Positions 37,211-46,399 of a stretch of DNA of 64,000 nucleotides are shown here, one piece after another (the stretch's first letter is position 1; each line of letters begins with the position of its first letter). Source of the stretch: Sphingomonas sp. (GTDB lineage Bacteria; Pseudomonadota; Alphaproteobacteria; Sphingomonadales; Sphingomonadaceae); NCBI RefSeq assembly GCF_017304635.1, contig NZ_JAFKMA010000003.1:129001-193000 (forward strand). Reading direction: 5' to 3'. A program made the position numbers and the translations under genes. The notes under the pieces were generated by a model. That model had not been told where the DNA came from. It saw nothing but the letters and a program-made list of their open reading frames with translations, and searched no databases.

Positions 37211-38590
37211 ATGGCAAGCGTTCACCGCCGCATGTTCACCAGCATCAACCCCGCGACCGGCGAGCCCGCCGGTACCTTCGCCGAACTGACCGATGCGCAG
37301 GTCGAGTGGCGATTGCAGCGCGCGGCCGAGACGTTCCGGACGTGGCGCCTGACCAGCCTCGACGAGCGCTGCGATCTGCTCCGCCGGATCGCCGACGCGT
37401 TCGAGGCGGACAAGGACGCGCTCGGCCGGATCGCGACGCAGGAAATGGGCAAGACGCTCAAATCCGCGATCGCCGAGGTCGAGAAATGCGCGAGCGCATT
37501 CCGTTATTATGCCGAGCACGGGCCGGCGCTGCTAGCACCACAGGAGATCGCCTTGCCCAAGGGCCGCGCCACCGCGCGCTGGCTGCCGATGGGTCCGGTG
37601 CTCGCGGTGATGCCATGGAACTTCCCCTATTGGCAGGTGATCCGCTTCGCCGCGCCGACGATCCTGGCGGGCAATGTTGGGCTGTTGAAGCACGCCTCGT
37701 CGGTGCAGGGCTGCGCCGCTGCAATCGAGGCGACGATCCGGAAGGCCGGCGCACCCGAGGGGCTGTTCCAGAACCTCCCCATCAAGTCGGCCAAGGTCGC
37801 CGACCTGATCGCCGACGACCGCATCGTCGCGGTGACGCTGACCGGCAGCGAGGGCGCCGGCGCCAAGGTGGCCGAAGCGGCGGGCAAGGCGCTGAAGAAG
37901 GTCGTGCTCGAACTCGGCGGATCGGACCCGTTCGTCGTCATGCCCTCCGCCGATGTCGAACTGGCCGCGAGAACCGCTGTCACCGCGCGGACGCAGAATA
38001 GCGGCCAGTCGTGCATCTGCGCCAAACGGATGATCGTCCACGCCGATGTCTATAACGCGTTCATGGCGACCTTCGCCGCCGGGATGAAGGCAGTGAAGAC
38101 CGGCGACCCCATGCGGCCCGACACCGACATGGGCCCGCTGTCGTCCGAGGGCCAGCGCGACACCGTGCTCGGCCAGCTCGCGCAATTCCGCGATGCGGGT
38201 GCGAAACTGTTGTTCGGCGCCGAACGCCCCGATCTCCCCGGCGCCTACCTCACCCCCGGCGTGCTGGTCGATGTCGACCCCGACAGCCCGGTCGCGCGGG
38301 AGGAAATCTTCGGCCCCGTCGCGATGGTGTTCAAGATCGCCGACATCGGCGAAGCGATCACGCTGGCGAACGCTGTGCCATTCGGCCTCGGCTCGTCGGT
38401 CTGGACCGCCGAGCCGGCCGAACAAGACCGCTTCGCCCGCGACATCGACGCCGGCATGACCGCGATCAACCAGATGCTCGCCTCGACCCCCGAAGCCCCG
38501 TTCGGCGGAGTCAAACGCTCCGGCCACGGCCGCGAACTCGGGCCGTGGGGACTGCATGAATTCATGAATCTGAAGGCGGTGATTGGCTGA
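37211..38590 (+). CDS. NAD(P)-dependent succinate-semialdehyde dehydrogenase (aldehyde dehydrogenase family)
   Basis: This 459-residue aldehyde dehydrogenase shows VMPWNFPYWQVIRFA, VTLTGSEGAGAKVAE (nucleotide-binding), catalytic Glu in LELGGSDPFVV, and catalytic Cys in NSGQSCICAKR. The closing EAPFGGVKRSGHGRELG is typical of the class. The sequence style matches SSADH enzymes that oxidise succinic semialdehyde to succinate. The ATG at 37232 (MFTSINPATGEP) is an alternative start matching the usual N terminus of the family. Monocistronic by context. Confidence 0.9.
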   Translation: MASVHRRMFTSINPATGEPAGTFAELTDAQVEWRLQRAAETFRTWRLTSLDERCDLLRRIADAFEADKDALGRIATQEMGKTLKSAIAEVEKCASAFRYYAEHGPALLAPQEIALPKGRATARWLPMGPVLAVMPWNFPYWQVIRFAAPTILAGNVGLLKHASSVQGCAAAIEATIRKAGAPEGLFQNLPIKSAKVADLIADDRIVAVTLTGSEGAGAKVAEAAGKALKKVVLELGGSDPFVVMPSADVELAARTAVTARTQNSGQSCICAKRMIVHADVYNAFMATFAAGMKAVKTGDPMRPDTDMGPLSSEGQRDTVLGQLAQFRDAGAKLLFGAERPDLPGAYLTPGVLVDVDPDSPVAREEIFGPVAMVFKIADIGEAITLANAVPFGLGSSVWTAEPAEQDRFARDIDAGMTAINQMLASTPEAPFGGVKRSGHGRELGPWGLHEFMNLKAVIG

Positions 38591-38730
38591 GAAAACAGCG
38601 ACACCGGTCATTGATCGCCAGCACAGCGCCGGTCGGCTTCTGCATTTACAAGCTGTGGCCGGAACTTTATCCTTTATGGGAGATTAACGAAATTCTGCAG
38701 CTCAATCTGCGGAAAAAAGGGGGCCGGTCG

Positions 38731-39339
38731 ATGAGATTTGTATATTTGCTGCTCGCCGCTACCGTTGCATTTACGGCATCGTCAGCGGGTGCTGCCGTCA
38801 ATATTGCCATAACACAGGTCGGTGACGACGTGGTTCTCACTGGCTCGGGCACATTCGACCTGACGGACCTTACTCACGTCAATCAAGATTCCGTGTCTTT
38901 CTCGGCGACGGGCGTGTTTCCGGCGGGTGGTCAGATCGTCGTGACGAGAGCCGGCAAGGGCATCGTTTATGCTTACACGATGTCGGGTACGGCAACGTCA
39001 TTCGGAACGGGACCTGCCGCATTTTCGTCGCCGGAGTACGGCACGACGCTCGGGCTGTTTGCCGCGGACAAACTGTTTTACATATCGAACACTTACGTCA
39101 GCAATTCCCAGATCGTCTCGAAGAGCACGATCATCGGTTCGGACTTCACCAAGCTCGGCCTAACTAGCGGCGTCTACACCTTCCTCTCCGGCAACAACAC
39201 GATTACGGTGACGATCGGTAACAATGCGGTAGCTGCCGTTCCGGAAATGCAGACTTGGGCGACGGTGATGATCGGCTTTGGCGCGATCGGCTTCGGCCTT
39301 CGCCGCCGCAAAGTCGCAACCCGCATCCGCTTCGCCTGA
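38731..39339 (+). CDS. PEPxxWA-CTERM-type sorting domain protein
   Basis: A 202-residue exported protein: signal peptide (VYLLLAATVAFTASSAGA), a Thr/Ser/Gly-rich beta region with no known fold, and a C-terminal sorting tail PEMQTWATVMIGFGAIGFGL followed by RRRK. The tail matches the exosortase-recognised PEPxxWA pattern, but Pro at the third position is replaced by Met. Such proteins are processed by exosortase and exported to the surface or biofilm matrix. Codon use is visibly less GC-rich than its neighbours. The ATG at 38731 begins the signal peptide. Confidence 0.85.
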   Translation: MRFVYLLLAATVAFTASSAGAAVNIAITQVGDDVVLTGSGTFDLTDLTHVNQDSVSFSATGVFPAGGQIVVTRAGKGIVYAYTMSGTATSFGTGPAAFSSPEYGTTLGLFAADKLFYISNTYVSNSQIVSKSTIIGSDFTKLGLTSGVYTFLSGNNTITVTIGNNAVAAVPEMQTWATVMIGFGAIGFGLRRRKVATRIRFA

Positions 39340-39365
39340 AGCATCCAGTCCGGTACGAAACGCCA

Positions 39366-39397
39366 AGCCGTCGGCCTCACGGGGCCGGCGGCTTTTC
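39366..39397 (+). terminator. Rho-independent terminator
   Basis: AGCCGTCGGCC pairs with GGCCGGCGGCT (one T-G wobble) and is followed by TTTT. It lies 26 bases after the PEP-CTERM stop and isolates sdhB, whose promoter must be in the remaining 80 bases. Confidence 0.88.
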
Positions 39398-39480
39398 GTT
39401 ATAGTGCTGGCGCGGCAAACGGGTTGCACTCCCCTGCCGAAAGGCATAGCCGGGCGCCAGCAACGCGATAGGGATCATCG

Positions 39481-40266
39481 ATGGCCGAGTTCCGCCTGCC
39501 CAAGAACAGCCGCATCAAGAAGCAGGGCACGACCCACAAGGCCGCCAGCGGGGCGACCAACGTCAAGCGCTTCAAGATCTATCGCTACGACCCCGATACC
39601 GGCGACAATCCGCGCTACGACACGTTCGAGGTCGACCTCGACACCTGCGGGCCGATGGTGCTCGACGCGCTCATCAAGATGAAGTCGGAGCAGGATTCGT
39701 CGCTGACCTTCCGCCGGTCGTGCCGCGAGGGCATCTGCGGGTCGTGCTCGATGAACATGGACGGCAAGAACGGTCTCGCCTGCACCACCGCGATCGAGGA
39801 TTGCAAGGGCGAGGTGACGATCACGCCGTTGCCGCACATGGAAGTCATCAAGGACCTGGTCCCCGACTTCACCCATTTCTACGCGCAATATGCCTCGATC
39901 AAGCCCTGGTTGCAGACCGTCACCCCGGCGCCGGCGGGCAAGGAGCGACTGCAAAGCCCCAAGGATCGCGAGAAGCTCGACGGCCTGTACGAGTGCATCC
40001 TGTGCGCGTGCTGCTCGACCAGCTGCCCGAGCTATTGGTGGAACAGCGACAAGTTCCTGGGGCCGGCGATCCTGCTCCAGGCATATCGCTGGCTCGCCGA
40101 CAGCCGCGACGAGATGACCGGCGAGCGGCTCGACCAGTTGGAAGATCCGTTCCGCCTGTATCGCTGCCACACGATCATGAACTGTGCGAATGCGTGCCCC
40201 AAAGGCCTCAACCCCGCCAAGGCGATCGCCGAGATCAAGAAGATGGAAGCCGAGCGGATTGTCTGA
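39481..40266 (+). CDS. sdhB: Succinate dehydrogenase iron-sulfur subunit
   Basis: This 261-residue subunit carries electrons from FAD in SdhA to quinone. The 2Fe-2S ligands are in [18 protein letters not shown] plus a downstream Cys; the 4Fe-4S and 3Fe-4S ligands are in [16 protein letters not shown] and [17 protein letters not shown]. All three clusters are complete. sdhA, sdhC and sdhD are not adjacent: the upstream neighbour is the PEP-CTERM gene, ended by a terminator. Confidence 0.97.
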   Translation: MAEFRLPKNSRIKKQGTTHKAASGATNVKRFKIYRYDPDTGDNPRYDTFEVDLDTCGPMVLDALIKMKSEQDSSLTFRRSCREGICGSCSMNMDGKNGLACTTAIEDCKGEVTITPLPHMEVIKDLVPDFTHFYAQYASIKPWLQTVTPAPAGKERLQSPKDREKLDGLYECILCACCSTSCPSYWWNSDKFLGPAILLQAYRWLADSRDEMTGERLDQLEDPFRLYRCHTIMNCANACPKGLNPAKAIAEIKKMEAERIV

Positions 40267-40277
40267 TCGAAAGCCGC

Positions 40278-40355
40278 GTGCTCCTGCGAATGCAGGAGCC
40301 CAGGGTAACGAACGATGCCGCCTGTTGCTCTGGACCCCTGCTTTTGCAGAGGTAC
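40278..40355. repeat. REP-like paired palindrome, GTGCTCCTGC type, degenerate right arm
   Basis: Left GTGCTCCTGCGAATGCAGGA; right CCTGCTTTTGCAGAGGTAC, where the normal GCAGGAGCAC has decayed. The altered right arm contains AGAGG seven bases before the GTG start of the thioesterase, so it seems to serve as its ribosome-binding site. Confidence 0.82.
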
Positions 40356-40359
40356 GACG

Positions 40360-40839
40360 GTGAGTGACACCCCCTCCCCCTTCTTCACCTATGACGACGA
40401 CCCCGACGCGCCGGGGTGGAAGCGCTGGGCGTTCCGCGATCCGACGCGGTTCAATTCCTTCCTCGAGCCGCTCCGCGTCCGGCTGGAGGGCGAGGTCGCT
40501 CGCGTCCAGATGCTGCCGCGCCACGAGCATTCGAACATGCGCGACAACGTCCATGGTGGCGCGCTGCTCGGGTTCATGGACGTGGCGCTGTTCGCCGCCG
40601 CGCGCGCGTTCGGCGTGTTGCAGGCGGGCGGCGCGGTGACGCTGGACCTGTCGGCGCAGTTCATCGGCGGCGGCCGCATCGGCGTGGCCCTGGAGGCGCG
40701 GATCGAGCTGCTGCGCGAGACCAGCCGGATGCTCTTCCTGCGCGGGCTGATCGTCCAGGAGAATACGCCGACCATCGCGAGCTTCACCGGAACGCTGCGG
40801 AAATCGAGCCCGCCACCGGGCTTCGGCACCGTCCCATGA
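40360..40839 (+). CDS. PaaI family thioesterase (hot-dog fold)
   Basis: A 159-residue hot-dog thioesterase. The family motif is DNVHGGALLGFMDVALFAAAR, with the following TLDLSAQFIGGGRIG strand region. It would hydrolyse acyl-CoA thioesters. I chose the GTG at 40360 (AGAGG seven bases upstream); an in-frame ATG at 40315 lies inside the REP element and would add an unrelated N terminus. Substrate unknown. Confidence 0.85.
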   Translation: MSDTPSPFFTYDDDPDAPGWKRWAFRDPTRFNSFLEPLRVRLEGEVARVQMLPRHEHSNMRDNVHGGALLGFMDVALFAAARAFGVLQAGGAVTLDLSAQFIGGGRIGVALEARIELLRETSRMLFLRGLIVQENTPTIASFTGTLRKSSPPPGFGTVP

Positions 40840-40845
40840 CCAGCG

Positions 40846-40950
40846 CCTCCCCGGCGAAGGCCGGGGTCCAGGTGCGATGCCATGCCTTGGCTCGCGTAGC
40901 GTTCGACAACAATAGCCTTCCCGACTGGGCCCCGGCCTTCGCCGGGGAGG
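40846..40950. repeat. REP-like paired palindrome, CCTCCCCGGCGAAGGCC type
   Basis: CCTCCCCGGCGAAGGCCGGG at the left mirrored by GGCCTTCGCCGGGGAGG at the right. The right arm's terminal GGGGAGG lies 4 bases before the zapE ATG, so the repeat itself supplies the Shine-Dalgarno. Confidence 0.9.
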
Positions 40951-40954
40951 TCTG

Positions 40955-42064
40955 ATGGAAACCGTCCTCTCCGCCTATCACGCGCTGATCGCCGCGGGCG
41001 AGCTGCGTCCCGATCCCGACCAGCAGGCCGCCGCCGCGCGGCTCGACCAGCTTCAACAGCAGCTTCAGGCCCAACCCAAACGCGGCTCGGTCCTGTGGCG
41101 CGCGCTCGGCCGCAAGCCCGATGCCCCACGCGGCCTCTATCTCTGGGGCGATGTCGGCCGCGGCAAATCCATGCTGATGGACCTGTTCTTCGGTTGCCTC
41201 GCCATCCAGCGCAAACGCCGCGTCCATTTCGGCGAGTTCATGCTGGAGGTCCACCAGCGCATCGCCGAGGAGCGCAGGAAGGAAGTCGGCGACCCGATCG
41301 CCCCCATCGCCGCCGCGCTGGCCGACGAAGCGAGGTGCCTCGCGTTCGACGAGATGATGGTGACCAACTCGCCCGACGCGATGATCCTGTCGCGGCTGTT
41401 CACCGCGCTGATCGAGGCGGGCGTGACCGTCGTCACCACCAGCAACCGGGCGCCGCGCGACCTCTACCGGAACGGCCTCAACCGCGAGCACTTCCTGCCG
41501 TTCATCGACCTGATCGAAAGCCGCCTCGACGTGCTGTCGCTGAACGGCCCGGTCGATTACCGCCGCGACCGGCTCGGCCAGCAGGAGACGTGGTTGGTGC
41601 CGAACGGTCCGGCGGCGACCGCGCAGCTGTCCGCGGCGTTCTTCCGCCTGACCGACTATCCGCCCGAAGATGCCGAACACGTCCCGAGCGAAGAACTGGT
41701 CGTGCAGGGCCGCACTTTGCGTGTGCCCAAGGCGCTGAAGGGCGTCGCGGTGTTTGCGTTCAGGAAATTGTGCGGCGAGGCGCGCGGCGCCGCCGATTAT
41801 CTGGCGATCGCGCGGCGCTATCATACCGTCATCCTGGTCGGCATCCCCAAACTGGGGCCGGAGAATCGCAACGAAGCGGCGCGGTTCGTGTCGCTGATCG
41901 ACGCGCTGTACGAACACAAGGTCAAGCTGCTCGCCGCCGCCGATGCCGAGCCCGCGCACCTCTACGAACGCGGCGACGGCCACTTTGAGTTCGAGCGCAC
42001 CGTCAGCCGGCTCGAGGAAATGCGATCCGACGAGTATCTGGCGCAGGGCCACGGCGCGGCGTAG
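40955..42064 (+). CDS. zapE: Cell division protein ZapE (AFG1-like ATPase)
   Basis: A 369-residue AFG1-type AAA ATPase. Walker A is GDVGRGKS (residues 65-72); the Walker B-like CLAFDEMMV and sensor VTTSNRAPRDLYRNGL are present. The family includes ZapE, which acts at the division ring, and mitochondrial Afg1/LACE1. Its ribosome-binding site is within the upstream REP right arm. The outer-membrane gene follows 9 bases later. Confidence 0.92.
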   Translation: METVLSAYHALIAAGELRPDPDQQAAAARLDQLQQQLQAQPKRGSVLWRALGRKPDAPRGLYLWGDVGRGKSMLMDLFFGCLAIQRKRRVHFGEFMLEVHQRIAEERRKEVGDPIAPIAAALADEARCLAFDEMMVTNSPDAMILSRLFTALIEAGVTVVTTSNRAPRDLYRNGLNREHFLPFIDLIESRLDVLSLNGPVDYRRDRLGQQETWLVPNGPAATAQLSAAFFRLTDYPPEDAEHVPSEELVVQGRTLRVPKALKGVAVFAFRKLCGEARGAADYLAIARRYHTVILVGIPKLGPENRNEAARFVSLIDALYEHKVKLLAAADAEPAHLYERGDGHFEFERTVSRLEEMRSDEYLAQGHGAA

Positions 42065-42073
42065 GGGGCCGCG

Positions 42074-42802
42074 ATGCGGCGATCGCGATTCCTGCCCATG
42101 GCGCTGGCCCTTTCCATCGCGCCGCTGCCCGCCTGGGCCGGGCCGCCGTTCGACACCGACGATCCCGAACCGACCGACTTCCAGCATTGGGAGCTCTATT
42201 TCTTCGGCGCCGGCGCGCGCAACGGCGGGGCGTTCGGCGGGTCGGCGGGGCTCGACCTCAATTATGGCGGGTTCCACGACGTCCAGCTGACCGCGACGCT
42301 GCCGGTCGATTTCGTGCGCGGCCCCGGCGCGCGGACCGGGGTCGGCGATGTCGAGCTCGGCCTCAAATACCGCTTCCTCCATGACGATGCGCATGGCTGG
42401 TCGGTCGCCGCCTTTCCGCGCGCGATCCTGCCGACATCGGGCACACGCTACGGATCGGGGCGCGTCGCGTTCCTGCTGCCGGTCTGGGTGCAGCACGACT
42501 GGGGCAAATGGTCGCTGTTCGGCGGCGGCGGCTTCACCATCAATCCGGGCGTCGGCAACCGCAATTACTGGCTCGCCGCCGCCGCGCTGACCCGGCAGGT
42601 GACCGGGCGGCTGAGCATCGGGGTGGAGGCGACGCATCGCGGCCCCGACACGGTCGACGCGCGGCCGACATCGACGCTGGGGATCGGCGCGATCTGGCGG
42701 CTGAAGGGTCCGCTGTCGCTGCTCGCTTCGGCCGGGCCGAGCTTCGGCGGTCGTGACGGCGACAAATACCACGGCTATGTGGCGTTGGGACTGAGCTTCT
42801 AA
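42074..42802 (+). CDS. Outer-membrane protein, MetA-pathway-of-phenol-degradation-like
   Basis: A 242-residue exported protein: signal (MALALSIAPLPAWA), then alternating beta strands (LDLNYGGFHDVQLTATLPV, VELGLKYRFLHDD, RLSIGVEATHRG) ending in the terminal phenylalanine LGLSF that marks outer-membrane barrels. It resembles the Phenol_MetA_deg family, whose members are channel-like proteins often near transporters. It starts the four-gene run through 44238, with 13 bases to the next gene. Confidence 0.78.
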   Translation: MRRSRFLPMALALSIAPLPAWAGPPFDTDDPEPTDFQHWELYFFGAGARNGGAFGGSAGLDLNYGGFHDVQLTATLPVDFVRGPGARTGVGDVELGLKYRFLHDDAHGWSVAAFPRAILPTSGTRYGSGRVAFLLPVWVQHDWGKWSLFGGGGFTINPGVGNRNYWLAAAALTRQVTGRLSIGVEATHRGPDTVDARPTSTLGIGAIWRLKGPLSLLASAGPSFGGRDGDKYHGYVALGLSF

Positions 42803-42815
42803 GCAGGAGGGCCGG

Positions 42816-43637
42816 GTGACGCTGACCGACGACCAACGCGCAGTGTTGAGCAAGGTCCCCGCGGTGACGCTCGGCTTCTGGATCATCAAGATCCTGGCGA
42901 CGACGCTGGGCGAGACCGGCGGCGACGCGGTGACGATGACCTGGCTCGGCGAGACCACGCCGGAGGCCGGCGCGAGCGGTGTCAGCGGCTACCTGATCGG
43001 CACCGCGATCTTCCTCGTGCCACTGATCGTCCTCGCGATCGCGCAGATCATGGCAAAGCGGTTCCACCCCTTCCTCTACTGGGCGACGATCATCGCCTCG
43101 ACCACCGCCGGCACGACGATGGCCGACTTCGCGACACGGTCGCTGGGGATCGGCTATACCGGCGGCTCGCTGTTGCTGCTGGCGTGCGTGATTGCCTCGC
43201 TGGCGACGTGGCGCGCGGTCGTCGGGCGGCTGTCGACCGACGACATCCACACCCCGCGGGCCGAGGCTTTCTACTGGATCACCATCACCTTTTCGCAGAC
43301 GCTGGGCACCGCGCTCGGCGACTGGGCGGCGGACGATGGCGGGCTCGGCTATCTCGGTGGGGCGGCGGTGTTCGGTGGAGCGCTGGCGGTACTCGCCGGG
43401 CTCTATATGACGACCCGGATCAGCCGCGTGGTGCTGTTCTGGCTGGCGTTCATTCTGACTCGCCCGCTGGGCGCGACGGTCGGCGACTTCCTCGACAAGC
43501 CGTTCGCGAAGGGCGGCCTCGACCTCAGCCGGCCGATCGCCTCGCTGGTGCTGACCGCCGCCATCGTCCTGCTCATCTTGATCCTTCCCCAACGCGCCGG
43601 CACCGGGCCGGCGCCCGCCCAAGGAGATGCCGCATGA
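42816..43637 (+). CDS. DUF347 repeat membrane protein (COG4705-like)
   Basis: A 273-residue inner-membrane protein with about eight hydrophobic helices. Four copies of a Thr/Gly-Asp motif are visible: TTLGETGGD (29-37), TTAGTTMAD (96-104), QTLGTALGD (161-169) and RPLGATVGD (216-224), one per two-helix repeat. This matches the DUF347 repeat of unknown function; the regularly placed aspartates suggest ion or metal transport, which is inference. Start is a GTG with CAGGAGG upstream. Overlaps the YbjQ gene by 4 bases. Confidence 0.82.
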   Translation: MTLTDDQRAVLSKVPAVTLGFWIIKILATTLGETGGDAVTMTWLGETTPEAGASGVSGYLIGTAIFLVPLIVLAIAQIMAKRFHPFLYWATIIASTTAGTTMADFATRSLGIGYTGGSLLLLACVIASLATWRAVVGRLSTDDIHTPRAEAFYWITITFSQTLGTALGDWAADDGGLGYLGGAAVFGGALAVLAGLYMTTRISRVVLFWLAFILTRPLGATVGDFLDKPFAKGGLDLSRPIASLVLTAAIVLLILILPQRAGTGPAPAQGDAA

Positions 43638-43957
43638 TCGTCACCACCACCGAGAATATCGCCGGGCACCAGGTGCGCGAAGTGCTGGGCCAGGTGTTCG
43701 GCGTCGTCGTGCGCAGCCGCGGGCTGGGCGGCAACATCACCGCGTCGCTGCGCTCGATCGTCGGCGGCGAAATCCCCGAATATACCAAGCTGGTCGAGGA
43801 TGCGCGCCGCCACGCGATCGATCGCATGGTCCAGAACGCGACGCTGATGGGCGCGAACGCGGTCGTCATGATGCGGTTCGATTCGGGCGAGATCGCGCAG
43901 GCGATGAACGAGGTCGTCGCCTATGGCACCGCGGTCGTGATCGATCCCATGGCATGA
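43634..43957 (+). CDS. YbjQ family heavy-metal-binding-domain protein
   Basis: A 107-residue small domain protein: [27 protein letters not shown] at the N terminus and [20 protein letters not shown] are the YbjQ signature. The family is described as possibly metal-binding, but it has no cysteines here; it forms pentamers in known structures. The ATG overlaps the DUF347 stop (ATGA), and its own stop overlaps the next start, which indicates translation as a unit. Confidence 0.9.
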   Translation: MIVTTTENIAGHQVREVLGQVFGVVVRSRGLGGNITASLRSIVGGEIPEYTKLVEDARRHAIDRMVQNATLMGANAVVMMRFDSGEIAQAMNEVVAYGTAVVIDPMA

Positions 43958-44238
43958 TCCTGCGCAACGTTGTGCTGGTGGTCGCGATCGCCTGGACGGC
44001 GATCGCGGCGTGGATGGTGGTGCTCGACGCGGCGGCGTGGCCGATGCTGATCTTCCCGCTGGTCATGGTCGGCGGGATCGTGTTCGAGCGGTTTCATTAT
44101 ACCGGCAATGCCAGCCCCGCCTCCCCGCCGTGCGACTGGCGCCCGACCGACGAGCGTTTCCTGGACGAAGCGAGCGGGCGCCCGGTCGTGGTGTGGTTCA
44201 ACGCCGCGACGGGCGAGCGGAAATATGTGGAGGAGTGA
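43954..44238 (+). CDS. Small hypothetical membrane protein
   Basis: A 94-residue protein with two N-terminal membrane helices ([19 protein letters not shown] and [17 protein letters not shown]) and a soluble C terminus ([29 protein letters not shown]). It is the last gene of the overlapped run and starts on ATGA with the YbjQ stop. I do not recognise a family. The C-terminal soluble segment could bind another member of the operon. Confidence 0.7.
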   Translation: MILRNVVLVVAIAWTAIAAWMVVLDAAAWPMLIFPLVMVGGIVFERFHYTGNASPASPPCDWRPTDERFLDEASGRPVVVWFNAATGERKYVEE

Positions 44239-44263
44239 CGCGGGGGTTTTGGCCTGACCTGTT

Positions 44264-44338
44264 CGTCATTGCGAGCGCAGCGAAGCAATGCAACGCTTTA
44301 CACGAAACCTGGATTGCTTCGCTAGGCTCGCAATGACG
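44264..44338. repeat. REP-like paired palindrome, CGTCATTGCGAGCGCAGCG type
   Basis: Left CGTCATTGCGAGCGCAGCGA; right TTGCTTCGCTAGGCTCGCAA plus TGACG. This is the complete inverted pair of the arms that occur singly at 7504 and 30383. It is the main content of the 280-base spacer before mdh; the rest (44339-44518) should contain the mdh promoter. Confidence 0.88.
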
Positions 44339-44404
44339 ACAGGGGATAGCCCTGTTGCTCTTGCGAATGAATTGCAGTACGCGATGTTAACGCATCCCCT
44401 TTAG

Positions 44405-45481
<1,077 letters not shown>

Positions 45482-45483
45482 GC

Positions 45484-45510
45484 TGTTCCCCGGCGAAGGC
45501 CGGGGCCCAG
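45484..45510. repeat. Left arm of REP pair flanking the GIY-YIG gene
   Basis: GTTCCCCGGCGAAGGCCGGG followed by GCCCAG. The inverse CTGGACCCCGGCCTTCGCCG plus GGGAAC stands at 45837-45862. Elsewhere these two arms lie 80-100 bases apart; here a GIY-YIG gene sits between them. Confidence 0.85.
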
Positions 45511-45527
45511 TTGGGAGAACCATCGAC

Positions 45528-45818
45528 GTGGAGAAAGCTGGCTTCGTCTACATCATGGCGAGGAGGCGCAACGGAACCATCTATATCGGTGTCACCAGCG
45601 ATTTGCCGAAACGCGTTTGGGAACATCGGAACGGCACCGTCGATGGGTTCACCAAGAGATATGGTTGTCATCTGCTCGTCTGGTACGAGGCGCACGACAA
45701 CATAGAAGAAGCCAGGCAGCGCGAGCTGCGAATGAAGGAGTGGCGGCGCAACTGGAAACTACGTGAGATCGAAGGAATGAATCCCGATTGGGAAGATCTA
45801 TACGAATGTATCGCGTGA
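45528..45818 (+). CDS. Small GIY-YIG nuclease family protein
   Basis: A 96-residue single-domain GIY-YIG protein. VYIMARRRNGTIYIGVT holds the split GIY-YIG (VYI ... YIG), and downstream GFTKRYGCHLLVWYEAHDN, the basic EARQRELRMKEWRRNWK and the closing NPDWEDLYE are characteristic of the small YhbQ-like group. No DNA-binding domain is fused. Start is a GTG. It lies between mdh and sucD, bracketed by inverted REP arms, and is a stranger to the TCA genes. Biological role of the group is not established. Confidence 0.9.
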   Translation: MEKAGFVYIMARRRNGTIYIGVTSDLPKRVWEHRNGTVDGFTKRYGCHLLVWYEAHDNIEEARQRELRMKEWRRNWKLREIEGMNPDWEDLYECIA

Positions 45819-45836
45819 TCCAGAACCGCCCCTTGA

Positions 45837-45862
45837 CTGGACCCCGGCCTTCGCCGGGGAAC
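45837..45862. repeat. Right arm of REP pair flanking the GIY-YIG gene
   Basis: CTGGACCCCGGCCTTCGCCG plus GGGAAC, the inverse of 45484-45510. It is followed directly by AGGAG, the likely ribosome-binding site for the next gene. Confidence 0.85.
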
Positions 45863-45879
45863 TAGGAGCAATAGTTGTG

Positions 45880-46398
45880 ATGCCCATCCTCCCTCTCCTC
45901 CTCATCGCCCAGGCGGCCGGCGCCCCGGCCCCCACTCCCGCCCCCGCCCCCGCCGACCCGATGGCCGACCTCCAGCCCGCTGCCGAGCGCGCGATCGTCG
46001 CGGCGGCGAAGGCGTGTGTCGGGTCGACGGTCGATCCGGCGGGCCAGGACGCGCGCGTCGCCGGGTGGCAAGACGTGACGCCGGCAAAGGCCGGCATGAC
46101 CAAGGCGGACGGCCGCATCCTGGTGCGCGACAACGTCAAGCTGATCTACAAGACCGGCCTCGACGGCGGCTGCGTCGTGATGGCGAAGCCCGACGCGGCG
46201 TTCGACGCGACCGCCTTCTACGGCGATGTCGGCAAGAGCCTGGGCGTGACGGTCGTCACCGACCCGCAGAATCCCGTGACCAACCTGCCCAACGGCGAGG
46301 TGCTGATCGTGCAGGTCGTCGACAAGGACGGCACGCGGCTGGCGATGATCGTGGTGGGCAACCCCAAGGGCAACCATTCGACCCAAGAAGGGAAATGA
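45880..46398 (+). CDS. Hypothetical exported protein in the TCA cluster
   Basis: A 172-residue protein beginning with a short hydrophobic leader ([12 protein letters not shown]) followed by Ala/Pro residues, so it is probably exported. The middle has two cysteines (KACVGST and DGGCVVM) and the C-terminal half is beta-rich ([20 protein letters not shown]). No family recognised. It ends one base before the sucD GTG start, so it is cotranscribed with sucD. AGGAG lies about 11 bases upstream. Confidence 0.65.
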   Translation: MPILPLLLIAQAAGAPAPTPAPAPADPMADLQPAAERAIVAAAKACVGSTVDPAGQDARVAGWQDVTPAKAGMTKADGRILVRDNVKLIYKTGLDGGCVVMAKPDAAFDATAFYGDVGKSLGVTVVTDPQNPVTNLPNGEVLIVQVVDKDGTRLAMIVVGNPKGNHSTQEGK

Positions 46399-46399
46399 C

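Noticed and set aside
40315..40359. Upstream ATG for the PaaI thioesterase
   Set aside because: It lies in a REP element and encodes a Cys-rich leader foreign to the family; the GTG at 40360 has a good ribosome-binding site.
45528..45818. GIY-YIG gene as a group I intron homing endonuclease
   Set aside because: It is not inside an intron or interrupted gene and lacks a separate DNA-binding domain; it is of the small YhbQ-like type.
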